From assembly GCA_002402905.1 (NCBI GenBank), contig DHGT01000018.1:31443-95442 (forward strand): a DNA stretch of 64,000 nt. Reading direction: 5' to 3'. Every line of letters starts with the position of its first letter. The stretch's first letter is position 1. Shown here in pieces: positions 56,383-64,000 of this stretch. A model generated the notes under the pieces. It did no database searches. It was not told where the DNA came from and saw only the letters and a program-made list of their open reading frames with translations. This DNA is from Desulfatitalea sp. UBA4791. GTDB taxonomy: Bacteria > Desulfobacterota > Desulfobacteria > Desulfobacterales > Desulfosarcinaceae. The position numbers were made by a program, and so were the translations under genes.

Positions 56383-56557
56383 GAGCCCGTAAAAAATCGC
56401 AGAAGCGTCATGCCCGACCCCGTATCGTGGACCGGGGCAGGCTTTGATCCCGGATCCAGGACATACCGATAGGACTGGATCCCGGCGTTCGCCGGGATGA
56501 CGGTAAAACCTGAATCGACGGGAAAACCTGATTCCGGGCTTTTTACGAAGCCATCAA
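56383..56557. repeat. Palindromic intergenic repeat
   Basis: Copy with expanded first palindrome, between the sigma-54 promoter and the pectate-lyase gene. Confidence 0.85.
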
Positions 56558-56560
56558 TCT

Positions 56561-56770
56561 TGATGAACTCGTAAAAGTCGTAGAAGCGTCATGCCGGCGA
56601 ACGCCGGCATCCAGAACCTATTGAAAATACTGGATCCCGGCGTTCGCCGGGATGACGGTAAAACCTGATTCGACGGGGAAACCTGATTCGTCGGGGAAAC
56701 CTGATTCGTCGGTGAAACCTGATTCGTCGGTGAAACCTGATTCCGGACTTTTCACGGCGCCGTCAATCTT
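56561..56770. repeat. Palindromic intergenic repeat containing the minisatellite
   Basis: A second full copy immediately follows the previous one; its 3' end is expanded by the 18-bp tandem array. Confidence 0.85.
56656..56745 (+). repeat. 18-bp tandem repeat array (minisatellite)
   Basis: About five copies of a unit resembling CCTGATTCGTCGGTGAAA, with single-base variants (GACGG, GTCGG, GGGAAA). The unit derives from the terminal part of the adjoining palindromic repeat. Confidence 0.85.
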
Positions 56771-56795
56771 ACACACCTTATTTAAGAGGCAACAT

Positions 56796-59700
56796 ATGAA
56801 GCGATTCAAAGACCAGACCGAGACAAGATGGCGATGCAACATTCACAGGCCTGCATGCCATAGATCAGGCTCTTCTTTTATTTCAGGGGTCATTGTTATC
56901 TTTCTGCTCCTGAATGGCTGGTTCATCGCCTGCCCGCCAACGGCTTCGTCGTCCACCCCATCATTTACCATCGGCCAGATCGACGACACCATCACCGTCG
57001 GAGAGGGTGATCTGCTCAACTTCACGGTGCGCCCGCCAACCGATTTCGGCCCCGATGTGCGATGGCGCGTCTCCAGTCCGGACCTGTCAGACGAAGAGCT
57101 CCGCAATATCTTCTTCGACGTGCCTGCCTTCCCCGGCGCAGAGGGCTTCGGCGCCGGAACCCGCGGCGGGCGCGGCGGCCAGGTGATCAAGGTGACCAAC
57201 CTGAACACTTCGGGCCCGGGCAGTTTTGCGGCGGCGCTTCTTGCCGAAGGCCCCCGGATCATCGTGTTCGACGTCAGCGGCGTGATCGAAGGTCCGCCGC
57301 CCCCAGGCGCATGGCTGATCCCCAAATCCAAACGCTTCTACGCGACCAACGCCCCGGTCACCATCGCCGGCCAGACGGCCCCCGGCGCCGGCATCACCCT
57401 CTCGGGCCAACTGGTGTTTCGGGAAGGCGACGGGGGCACGCCGGTGGACAACGTCACCGCGCGGTTCCTTCGAATCCGCGACCCCTATCACCGAACCGGC
57501 GTCGGCGACAACCTGGACGCCCCGGGCAACATGGGCGTCTTCGACCACCTCTCCGGTGCATGGGGGGTGGATGAAAACTTCGATTTTTCCGGTCTTAAAA
57601 ACGGCTCGATCCAATGGTGCGGCGTCGAAGAGGCCGCGGGCTACGGCCATGAGTGGGAAGTGCATATCGACAAAGACAACGACGGCATGCTCGACTACTG
57701 GGAAAAGATGGTCTGCGACTTCAAAGACTCAGACGACGTCAAGGATTATATTCTGCATGTCAATCCGGACGACGACCTGGACGGCGACGGGGCCACCAAT
57801 ATCCAAGAGTACAGGGCAGGATCCAACCCGCTGGCAGCCGGCGTCACACCCGATCCGGCCTGGACACCGGGATACGACTCGGACCGGGACGGCATGTTCG
57901 ACTGGTGGGAGCTGAAAGTCATCGCCAGCAGCGATACGGACGCGCTCAACACCCTGGCCGACGTCCGGCCCGGCGACGATCTGGACGGCGACCTGGCCAC
58001 CAACCGCGAAGAGCATGACGCCGGCACCACCCCGCTCCAGGGGCCGACCCACAACTACGGCATGATCATGGGCTATTCGGGCAAGAACATCAGCCTGCAC
58101 CACAATTTCTTCGCCCACCACCACACCCGCAGCCCGCTATCCGGCGTGGAGGTGATGGACCACCGCAACAACGTGATCTACAATATCGCCGAGGGAATCG
58201 TCTGGCATCCGCCGACCATGAACGAGCAGCGGCCCGGAGAGCTGTTCAAGGCCAACGTGGTGAACAATTTCTTCAAAGTGGGCCCCAACAGCCGGAAGCT
58301 TGACGACGGCCCCTGGGAATATCCCTTTATTAACGGTGCCTCGGCCCGAATTTTCGGCATTGGCAACTACTTCGACATGACCGACACGCCCACCGGCCAC
58401 CTGGATATCTTCGATCCCGGCAGACTGCGCATCGCCTCCCTGAACGCGGAAAACCGCGGCGATACCGCCTACCCCGCGCCGCCCGTGACCACCGGTTCCG
58501 CCGAGGCCGCGTACGAGGCCGTGCTGGCCCATGCCGGCTGCCTGCCCTGGGACGCGGTTACCCGCAGAAACGTCGCTGAAATCAAAACCAGAACCGGCAA
58601 ATGGGGCAAGGCGTTCCCCGAGGGCGGTCTGATGGCAGGCCTGACGCCAGGCAGCGCACTGCCGGACAGCGACGGGGACGGCATGCCCGACCAGTGGGAA
58701 ACCGCCACGATCCGGGTCAACGCGAAATCCGTAAACCGCGGAGCGATACTGAACCCGGCGGCGCAGGATCACAACCGCATCGTCAAAGCCGGGGAATCGG
58801 TCCTGACCTTCAACGGCCAGCCGGTTCCGGGCACCGAAGACCGCTACAAGGGATACACCTATATCGAATATTACATCAACGAGCTTGCCGACCGGCACAT
58901 CCTCGAAGCCCTGCTGGCCGCCGGTCTTGACCGAACCGCTCTGCCGGGCTACGGCCAAACCGTTGCCCCTACCTTTAGTTGGGTGCCCGATTATGGCCAG
59001 AACGGGGCGTATGACATCGTGGTGACGGCCGACGACGGGACCCGGACCCTGTCGCAAACCATAAGAATCCGAGTCACGGATACCAATCGAAATCCGTATG
59101 TCTACGCCGCCATGTACAAAGCGGACGGAACAAGCATGAACCTGCACCAGGTCCAAACCATCGAACCGGGCAAGGGCCTGGCCTTCGACTTCTACGTGCA
59201 GGACATCGACGGCGATCCAGTCACCGTCGAAATCGACAATATGCCTGACGGCGCGGTGGTGACGGATACGGGCATGACCACCGACAGCCTCAAGGGGAAC
59301 GGAACGTACCGCATCTATTCATTCCAATGGGACCCAACGATGGATGATATCGGATGGAACAGGACCCTTTCCATCGTGGCCATGGACGGCTCCGGTGGGC
59401 GCCACGAACAAACTGTCACAATTGCAGTGGCCGAACCGGACCGGCCGGTGCACACCATTTCCGTGGAGACCGGTGATGGTGGGAGAACGAGCTTAGGAAC
59501 CGGCGACATCCTGTTCCAGGAAGGTGAAGATGCACAAATTCTCATCTATGCCCAAGACGGCCACCGCCTGGCGGATTTGATCGTGGACGGCCGTTCGGTG
59601 GGCGCGGTTGGTGAATACGTCTTCACCAACATCTCCTCGGATCATGCCGTTCAGGCGCACTTCGACGATGCGCCGGGGGCCATCGGCGGGTGTATCCTGG

Positions 59701-60368
59701 ATATGCGCTTTGAAGGCGATATGCGCGACGCATCCATCTACGGCAACCACGGCGCCACCGAAACCGGCCGCCAACCGCTTCCGACCACCGACCGGTTCGG
59801 CCGCCCGAACGGTGCATACGAGTTCGATGGCGCCGACGACTTCATCCGGATCGCGGACAGCGACGTCTTCGATGGGCCGGCCTATACCGTCACCGCATGG
59901 GTCTACCCGCGCAAGGATTTATATTCGGGGCAGTACATCCTCTCGAAAAATGCAAAGGACGGGCACGACCACATCGGCCTCTACACGGTCTACGATTCGA
60001 TCTACACCTGCGGCGCCAATTACCCCCACTCCAATGCCGTTCTCAAGGATCGCGAGAATCGCTGGATGCACCTCGCGGTGGTTCGTGCCGCTACCGGCAT
60101 CGCCACGTTCTACCTGAACGGCGAATTCGCCGGCCAGGGTTCGACCCATCCCAACACAGCCAACAGCCTGGACCTGATCATCGGTGCGAAAAATGCCGAA
60201 ACGACCTTTTTCCAGGGCATCATCGACGACCTCCAGATCTACAACCAGGTATTGTCGCCATCCCAGGTGCTGCGCAGGTATACGGAGACCAAACCGGACG
60301 GCCATTACGATCCGCCGGAAATTCTGATCAAGGCGCCCGGGGGATTGAAAATCATCGAAGTCAAGTAG
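56796..60368 (+). CDS. Exported pectate-lyase-like protein with calcium motifs and LamG domain
   Basis: 1,190-residue secreted protein. A signal segment (GVIVIFLLLNGWFIACPPTA) leads to a right-handed beta-helix pectate-lyase domain (FPGAEGFGAGTRGGRGGQVI, IAGQTAPGAGITLSG, VTARFLRIRD). Two thrombospondin-type calcium loops interrupt it (DKDNDGMLDYWE and DSDRDGMFDWWE, with DDDLDGDGATN), and the helix resumes with ISLHHNFFAHHHTRSPL. A further DSDGDGMPDQWE loop, Ig-like domains and a C-terminal LamG/concanavalin domain follow (GAYEFDGADDFIRIAD). Likely a cell-surface polyuronate lyase. The ATG at 56796 follows AGAGG; the longer frame would translate the minisatellite and is rejected. Confidence 0.85.
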   Translation: MKRFKDQTETRWRCNIHRPACHRSGSSFISGVIVIFLLLNGWFIACPPTASSSTPSFTIGQIDDTITVGEGDLLNFTVRPPTDFGPDVRWRVSSPDLSDEELRNIFFDVPAFPGAEGFGAGTRGGRGGQVIKVTNLNTSGPGSFAAALLAEGPRIIVFDVSGVIEGPPPPGAWLIPKSKRFYATNAPVTIAGQTAPGAGITLSGQLVFREGDGGTPVDNVTARFLRIRDPYHRTGVGDNLDAPGNMGVFDHLSGAWGVDENFDFSGLKNGSIQWCGVEEAAGYGHEWEVHIDKDNDGMLDYWEKMVCDFKDSDDVKDYILHVNPDDDLDGDGATNIQEYRAGSNPLAAGVTPDPAWTPGYDSDRDGMFDWWELKVIASSDTDALNTLADVRPGDDLDGDLATNREEHDAGTTPLQGPTHNYGMIMGYSGKNISLHHNFFAHHHTRSPLSGVEVMDHRNNVIYNIAEGIVWHPPTMNEQRPGELFKANVVNNFFKVGPNSRKLDDGPWEYPFINGASARIFGIGNYFDMTDTPTGHLDIFDPGRLRIASLNAENRGDTAYPAPPVTTGSAEAAYEAVLAHAGCLPWDAVTRRNVAEIKTRTGKWGKAFPEGGLMAGLTPGSALPDSDGDGMPDQWETATIRVNAKSVNRGAILNPAAQDHNRIVKAGESVLTFNGQPVPGTEDRYKGYTYIEYYINELADRHILEALLAAGLDRTALPGYGQTVAPTFSWVPDYGQNGAYDIVVTADDGTRTLSQTIRIRVTDTNRNPYVYAAMYKADGTSMNLHQVQTIEPGKGLAFDFYVQDIDGDPVTVEIDNMPDGAVVTDTGMTTDSLKGNGTYRIYSFQWDPTMDDIGWNRTLSIVAMDGSGGRHEQTVTIAVAEPDRPVHTISVETGDGGRTSLGTGDILFQEGEDAQILIYAQDGHRLADLIVDGRSVGAVGEYVFTNISSDHAVQAHFDDAPGAIGGCILDMRFEGDMRDASIYGNHGATETGRQPLPTTDRFGRPNGAYEFDGADDFIRIADSDVFDGPAYTVTAWVYPRKDLYSGQYILSKNAKDGHDHIGLYTVYDSIYTCGANYPHSNAVLKDRENRWMHLAVVRAATGIATFYLNGEFAGQGSTHPNTANSLDLIIGAKNAETTFFQGIIDDLQIYNQVLSPSQVLRRYTETKPDGHYDPPEILIKAPGGLKIIEVK

Positions 60369-60404
60369 CCCAGCCGAATGGCTTCGACCCAGGCTTCAAA
60401 AAGC

Positions 60405-60450
60405 AAAAGGCTGCGCCGGTTGTTGACAACCGGGCAGCCTTTTTTCTTTT
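60405..60450 (+). terminator. Rho-independent terminator after the pectate-lyase gene
   Basis: AAAAGGCTGC.CCGGTTGT pairs with CAACCGG.CAGCCTTTT around TGA, followed by TTTTCTTTT. Confidence 0.92.
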
Positions 60451-61335
60451 CTAAAATTTCAGGAAACCTTAAAAACTCGCAGAAGCGTCATGCCGGCGAA
60501 CGCCGGGATCCAGAAGATATTTTCCGCGAACCGTCATGGCAGCCGAGCCCACCTGCGCGATCAGCCCCCATGCCCGCGAATCCCCATGGCAGCCGAGGCC
60601 ACCTTCCTGAACCTTTTTTTTCCGCGAACCGCCATGGCAGCCGAGGCCGCCTTCCAAGACCATTTTTCCGCGATCCGTCTTCCCGGCGAACGCCGGGATC
60701 CAGTATCTATTTCCCAAGAGCCCGGACCTGCATACCTGAAGCGCTTGACCCGCTTCACCCTGGCTGGGGTATCACTCCCTCGGGGTTATTCAGACCCCGG
60801 GGGCTCTCTTCTGGACTCCGGCCTTCGCCGGAGTGACGGGGCAAACGAAAACGGCCCGGGACTCGATAGCGTAAATCACACGTACCGGCGCCCTGAAGGG
60901 CGGAATACATGCCGGCGCACCGAAGTTGCCTGCGCAATCAACCCCCATGTCCGCGATCCGTCATGGCAGCCGAGGCCGTCTTCCAGAACCCTATACTCCG
61001 CGATCCGTCTTCCCGGCGAACGCCGGGATCCAGCATCTATTTCCCTGTAGCCCGGGCCTCCGGACCTGAAGCGCTTGACCCGCTGAACCTTGGCTGGGGT
61101 ATCAATCCCTCGGAGTTATTCTGACCCCGGGGGCTCTCTTCTGGACTCCGGCCTTCGCCGGAGTGACGGGGCAAACGAAAACGGCCCGGGACTCGATAGC
61201 GTAAATCACACGTACCGGCGCCCTGAAGGGCGGAATACATGCCGGCGCACCGAAGTTGCCTGCGCAATCAACCCCCATGTCCGCGATCCGTCTTCCCGGC
61301 GAACGCCGGGATCCAGCATCCAGTCTCTATGCTGG
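60451..61335. repeat. Repeat-rich intergenic array, including a 330-bp tandem repeat
   Basis: 60530-60670 has four short copies of a CCGCGA..GTCATGGCAGCCGA-like unit. From about 60670 a unit of 330 bases recurs (60670-60999, then about 61000-61282, the second lacking about 48 bases), followed by the start of a third copy. Each unit contains two palindromes of the CCGGCGAACGCCGGG type. Frames through this array are repeat-derived and are not genes. Confidence 0.85.
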
Positions 61336-62601
61336 CTAGTCGTCAGTTTGCGATGCAGACAGAACAAACGGCCGATACAACGGATCGCCGACCAGGATCA
61401 TTTGCCACGATAGAAACGGAGTGGCCAAATAGTAACACTCCGCAACGGTCAGGCGGCCCTGCACCAGCAGGCCGAAAAAGACCTCCGGCAAGGGGAACGC
61501 CTGCACGTAAGGCTCGCTGGTGGGCCCAACGACCACCGCCGCCCCCTCCTCGAGCATGCGCTTGCACCAGACCTGGCTTTTTGGATTTTTAAGCGTCGTG
61601 CATTCCGAACTCGCAATATGGTAACCGATCGCTCCCTGTTTCCATTCGAACGCGTCTACATATCTCCCGTTGCTGTACCAGCCGCAATACAGTGCAGCGC
61701 CAGGGCAGGCCCCGGGCTGAAACAGGGTTCCCGTCTCTTCCAGCACCACATTCATGATACCGTTCTCTTTCACCCGCTGAGCGGCCAGATGAATCGATTT
61801 GTCGTAAAACGCGTATCCTTTGACCTCTTTTTTGTCCTCGGGCCGCGGCCATCGCGCGTCAAAATAAGCGCTGCCCCGCAGTCCACGCTTTTCGGCGGCC
61901 AGACTGTCGTCGATAGCACGCCGCACCACCTCTGGCGTCGGCCCATCCAACCGTGCGACCAGCAGCACTTTTTCTTTTCCGTATGGCAGCGATTTGTCCT
62001 TGAATCCGATAAAAAACGGATTGGGCTGCCAACCGGCCAGCGGGTAATTTTCCACCATCACCATGGCCAGTTCGGAATCGAGCGCCGAACGCTGATCTTT
62101 TTTGGAAAGCGAAGATCTCCGCGTTTCATTCTCCTTCAGCGCTGTTTCGATCTCTTTGATCTGTTTCGCCTGGTCCGCCTGGGTTTTATCCAACTGGCCT
62201 GCAGCTTCCTTTAATTGCAGCCACTCTTGCTTGAGCGCGGCGTGCGCCTGATTTTCCTCGTTCGACATCTCGGGGGGATCGACGCGCAGGGGCATGCCGT
62301 ATACCGTCACCAGGCACTTGATCCGCCCCTGGTGTTCAGGCTTCTGAAGATGCCCGCGCACCACGGCGGCCACATGTTCATCGTATTCCCGGCGGGCGCA
62401 CCACTCTTTTTCCGTGAGCCGCACTTTCAACAGGTTGTTTTTGGGAATTTCCCTCTTTTCCATGTAGTACTGTGCGAGTCGAACACTCTGGTCTGCACCG
62501 CGGTTGGCGATCACCAGGATTTCCCTCGGCTCCAGAGCGACGCAAGGCGACGGAAAAATCGATAAGATGGCCAAAAAAAGAATATATCGGGGCATCCGCA
62601 T
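61336..62601 (-). CDS. TIGR03790-family exported protein
   Basis: 421-residue exported protein with a signal peptide (YILFLAILSIFPSPCVA). It starts with EILVIANRGADQSVRLAQYY and contains the blocks CLVTVYGMPLRV and AGWQPNPFFIG, plus late GAIGYHIASSEC, AAVVVGPTSEPYVQAFPLPE and GRLTVAECYYLA. These match the conserved blocks of the TIGR03790 family, a group of unknown function found in bacteria with large surface proteomes. A coiled-coil insert lies at about residues 125-170. The downstream side is the repeat array. Confidence 0.75.
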   Translation of the reverse strand: MRMPRYILFLAILSIFPSPCVALEPREILVIANRGADQSVRLAQYYMEKREIPKNNLLKVRLTEKEWCARREYDEHVAAVVRGHLQKPEHQGRIKCLVTVYGMPLRVDPPEMSNEENQAHAALKQEWLQLKEAAGQLDKTQADQAKQIKEIETALKENETRRSSLSKKDQRSALDSELAMVMVENYPLAGWQPNPFFIGFKDKSLPYGKEKVLLVARLDGPTPEVVRRAIDDSLAAEKRGLRGSAYFDARWPRPEDKKEVKGYAFYDKSIHLAAQRVKENGIMNVVLEETGTLFQPGACPGAALYCGWYSNGRYVDAFEWKQGAIGYHIASSECTTLKNPKSQVWCKRMLEEGAAVVVGPTSEPYVQAFPLPEVFFGLLVQGRLTVAECYYLATPFLSWQMILVGDPLYRPFVLSASQTDD

Positions 62602-62643
62602 CGGGATTTATGTGTCAGTAAGTCAATTAAAAAGCAGATACAG

Positions 62644-63429
62644 TCAGCATCGCCAGTCCAGCATGGAAGCAAGGTTGGCCCTCAGGCTCAAGGGGCCGCT
62701 GAAACGCCAGCCGGTGCGGCGGATTCTGGCCTTGATAACCTGAAGCAAACGTTTAAATTGAATCTCCATGCGGACCGGATGCTCGAAAGTGAATGGCTGC
62801 ATCTCTTCCAGGCGCACGACAGCCTTGCGAACCGCCTGGTAGATCTCATCTTCGGCGACTGCAGGGTGTTTACTGTGGGCACAATTCCGGCCGAAACCGC
62901 GCTTGGTGGCCACGACCTCTATCCACGGCATAAAAGTCGACGCTTCCGCGCATCCCTTATCATCGCTGGCGAGAAATATCAGCGGCACTCCATGCTCTCC
63001 GGCCACAGACGCATCCAGCGCGATTTCTCCCACCAGACGGCCGTTGGCCCGTATAGCGCGGTACGCATCAGGGCTGTAAGTGTGGGCCAGTACGGCGCCA
63101 GGGGTGCCTTCCATGGCATGATAGCCGATCATCAGCACGCCATCGAAACTTTCATCCAATTCGGGAAACCGTCGCTTAAAACCCGTTCCCAGCAACACCT
63201 CGCACCGGGGATCGATCCGGTCGAAAACCAGATTGGCGCCGGCGCCATGGTTGTCCCACACCCAGACCGCATCCGCCCCCGCGTCGAATAGCGCTTTGGC
63301 CGCGGCATCCGTTTCCCGGGTGGCCTGCTCGCGCGCAAAGACCATATCGCGCGAATTGCTCAACGCATGACCCGGCTCACCCACAACGCAGGCCGGGCCG
63401 TCACAGTCAACGCCGATCATAAATTTCAT
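62644..63429 (-). CDS. M55-family (DppA-like) D-aminopeptidase
   Basis: 261-residue cytosolic zinc peptidase. The N-terminal metal site GVDCDGPACVVGEPG corresponds to the 'DMEG' region of DppA but is divergent. DNHGAGANLV, LMIGYHAMEGTPGAVLAHTY and GEHGVPLIFLASDDKGCAEA are recognisable M55 blocks. M55 enzymes release D-amino acids from peptides, fitting recycling of cell-wall peptides. The change in the first metal motif makes activity less certain. It lies 42 bases upstream of the TIGR03790-like gene in the same direction. Confidence 0.8.
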   Translation of the reverse strand: MKFMIGVDCDGPACVVGEPGHALSNSRDMVFAREQATRETDAAAKALFDAGADAVWVWDNHGAGANLVFDRIDPRCEVLLGTGFKRRFPELDESFDGVLMIGYHAMEGTPGAVLAHTYSPDAYRAIRANGRLVGEIALDASVAGEHGVPLIFLASDDKGCAEASTFMPWIEVVATKRGFGRNCAHSKHPAVAEDEIYQAVRKAVVRLEEMQPFTFEHPVRMEIQFKRLLQVIKARIRRTGWRFSGPLSLRANLASMLDWRC

Positions 63430-63593
63430 TATGAAAATCCTGTAATCAAAGGACCGATGAACTTTTTAGCGATAGACACCAAATCTCTTTAACCGCCTTT
63501 ATCCAATCTTGATAATATTGGTGGTGTCGAGTTTACAATCATGCTTGCACATGGGGCGCGGAAACAACGTCGAATCGGAATAATTTAACGCGG

Positions 63594-64000
63594 TTATCCA
63601 CAAAACCCAAGTGAGAAGTATTCCGAGAGCGGGTCAAGATCAAACTGAATGTCTTTCTTTCTGATATTACATGACTTTATGACCTGCTGGACGATTCTCA
63701 TGAACTTTTTACCAATTGACCTTGATTTGCGACGGTTGAACCGGAAGACGTATTCATCCAGGTAGTTCTGCAGGTATTTTGGCTCAAAACGACCCTGGAA
63801 AGTGCCGCGGATCAGTCGTTTGACCAAAGAAGCAATCAAATGGACACCATACAGACCAGATTCAGGGTCCTTCTGATGCGCAGGCTCGACCGGAATATGA
63901 TGGTAGCCCTGGTTCAGCGCATGACGATAGCTATTGAGTTTATCTGTGACGACCGTGCTGCCGGTTTCAATGTTGTGGTTGATAAAGGTTTCCAGTGAAT
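63594..64000 (-). CDS. IS1595-like transposase, 5' end beyond the window
   Basis: The minus frame is open from the window edge to a stop at 63594, about 135 residues. It contains TVVTDKLNSYRHALNQGY, with a likely catalytic Asp, and HIPVEPAHQKDPESG, then LIRGTFQGRFEPKYLQNYLDE and YVFRFNRRKS. These are typical of the C-terminal half of IS1595/ISXO2-type DDE transposases. The right inverted end was not identified. Confidence 0.8.
   Translation of the reverse strand, partial: SLETFINHNIETGSTVVTDKLNSYRHALNQGYHHIPVEPAHQKDPESGLYGVHLIASLVKRLIRGTFQGRFEPKYLQNYLDEYVFRFNRRKSRSIGKKFMRIVQQVIKSCNIRKKDIQFDLDPLSEYFSLGFCG

Larger units (their letters stand above)
56191..56795. other. Gene-free 600-base region
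   Basis: It contains a sigma-54 promoter (56339-56355), two palindromic repeat copies (56383-56557 and 56561-56770) and an 18-bp tandem array (56656-56745). No gene was seen. Confidence 0.55.

Noticed and set aside
56652..56795. N-terminal KPDS-repeat extension of the pectate-lyase frame
   Set aside because: It is only the minisatellite in translation; the ATG at 56796 has a ribosome binding site and is followed by the signal segment.
60451..61335. Possible CRISPR array
   Set aside because: Repeats are long, variable and palindromic without unique spacers of constant length; no cas genes are present.

Overview
The window looks like a chromosomal segment of a Desulfobacterota (Deltaproteobacteria) genome, most likely a Desulfosarcina-like sulfate reducer. 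This is inferred from gene order, from PEP-CTERM proteins, from many sigma-54 type promoters, and from the dense family of palindromic intergenic repeats. No phylogenetic marker was tested.

Bases 1-14,760 are housekeeping. A minus-strand run reads rpsB-tsf-pyrH-frr-uppS-cdsA-dxr-rseP, with the 5' end of a probable PurS/PurL gene at the left edge. Upstream of it lie rho-rpmE-prfA-prmC and adk on the minus strand, then rpsU, folC and tRNA-Arg(CCG) on the plus strand. This tRNA marks a sharp boundary.

Bases 14,760-25,350 hold exported proteins: a GH2-like glycosidase whose 3' end is interrupted by a RAYT/Y1-transposase element with perfect 21-bp terminal inverted repeats, a triple golvesin-like binding-domain protein, a YdcF-like protein, an OmpA-like lipoprotein, a beta-CASP nuclease, and a secreted subtilase. 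The subtilase gene is preceded by a sigma-54 promoter and a probable c-di-GMP-I (GEMM) riboswitch.

Bases 25,500-35,600 form a PEP-CTERM/exopolysaccharide neighbourhood: three PEP-CTERM proteins, a PEP-CTERM-type ATPase, an outer-membrane barrel, a Wza-like export protein, an exosortase-associated CPBP protease and a FeeM/exosortase-type acyltransferase. No exosortase or PrsK/PrsR is present here. Two more PEP-CTERM genes lie at 45.7-47.4 kb.

Bases 35,700-44,230 carry the most unusual unit. An E1-like (ThiF)-nitroreductase fusion is divergent from a four-gene operon: LolA-like periplasmic protein, outer-membrane barrel, an N-acyltransferase fused to a cyclic-nucleotide-binding and winged-helix module, and an MMPL/RND transporter with a cytosolic N-terminal extension. 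It reads as a candidate system for making and exporting an acylated small molecule or lipid.

Bases 48,200-63,430 encode exported polysaccharide- and peptide-active proteins: a transglutaminase-like HEAT protein, a heparinase-like protein, a CapA phosphoesterase, a double VanZ protein, a large pectate-lyase protein, a TIGR03790-type protein and an M55 aminopeptidase. The right edge cuts an IS1595-like transposase.

Ten sigma-54 (GG-N10-GC) promoter candidates sit in gene-free stretches, mostly ahead of exported-protein genes. This suggests one RpoN-controlled extracellular-matrix programme, in at least one case also tuned by c-di-GMP. More than twenty copies of a palindromic repeat fill the intergenic gaps.
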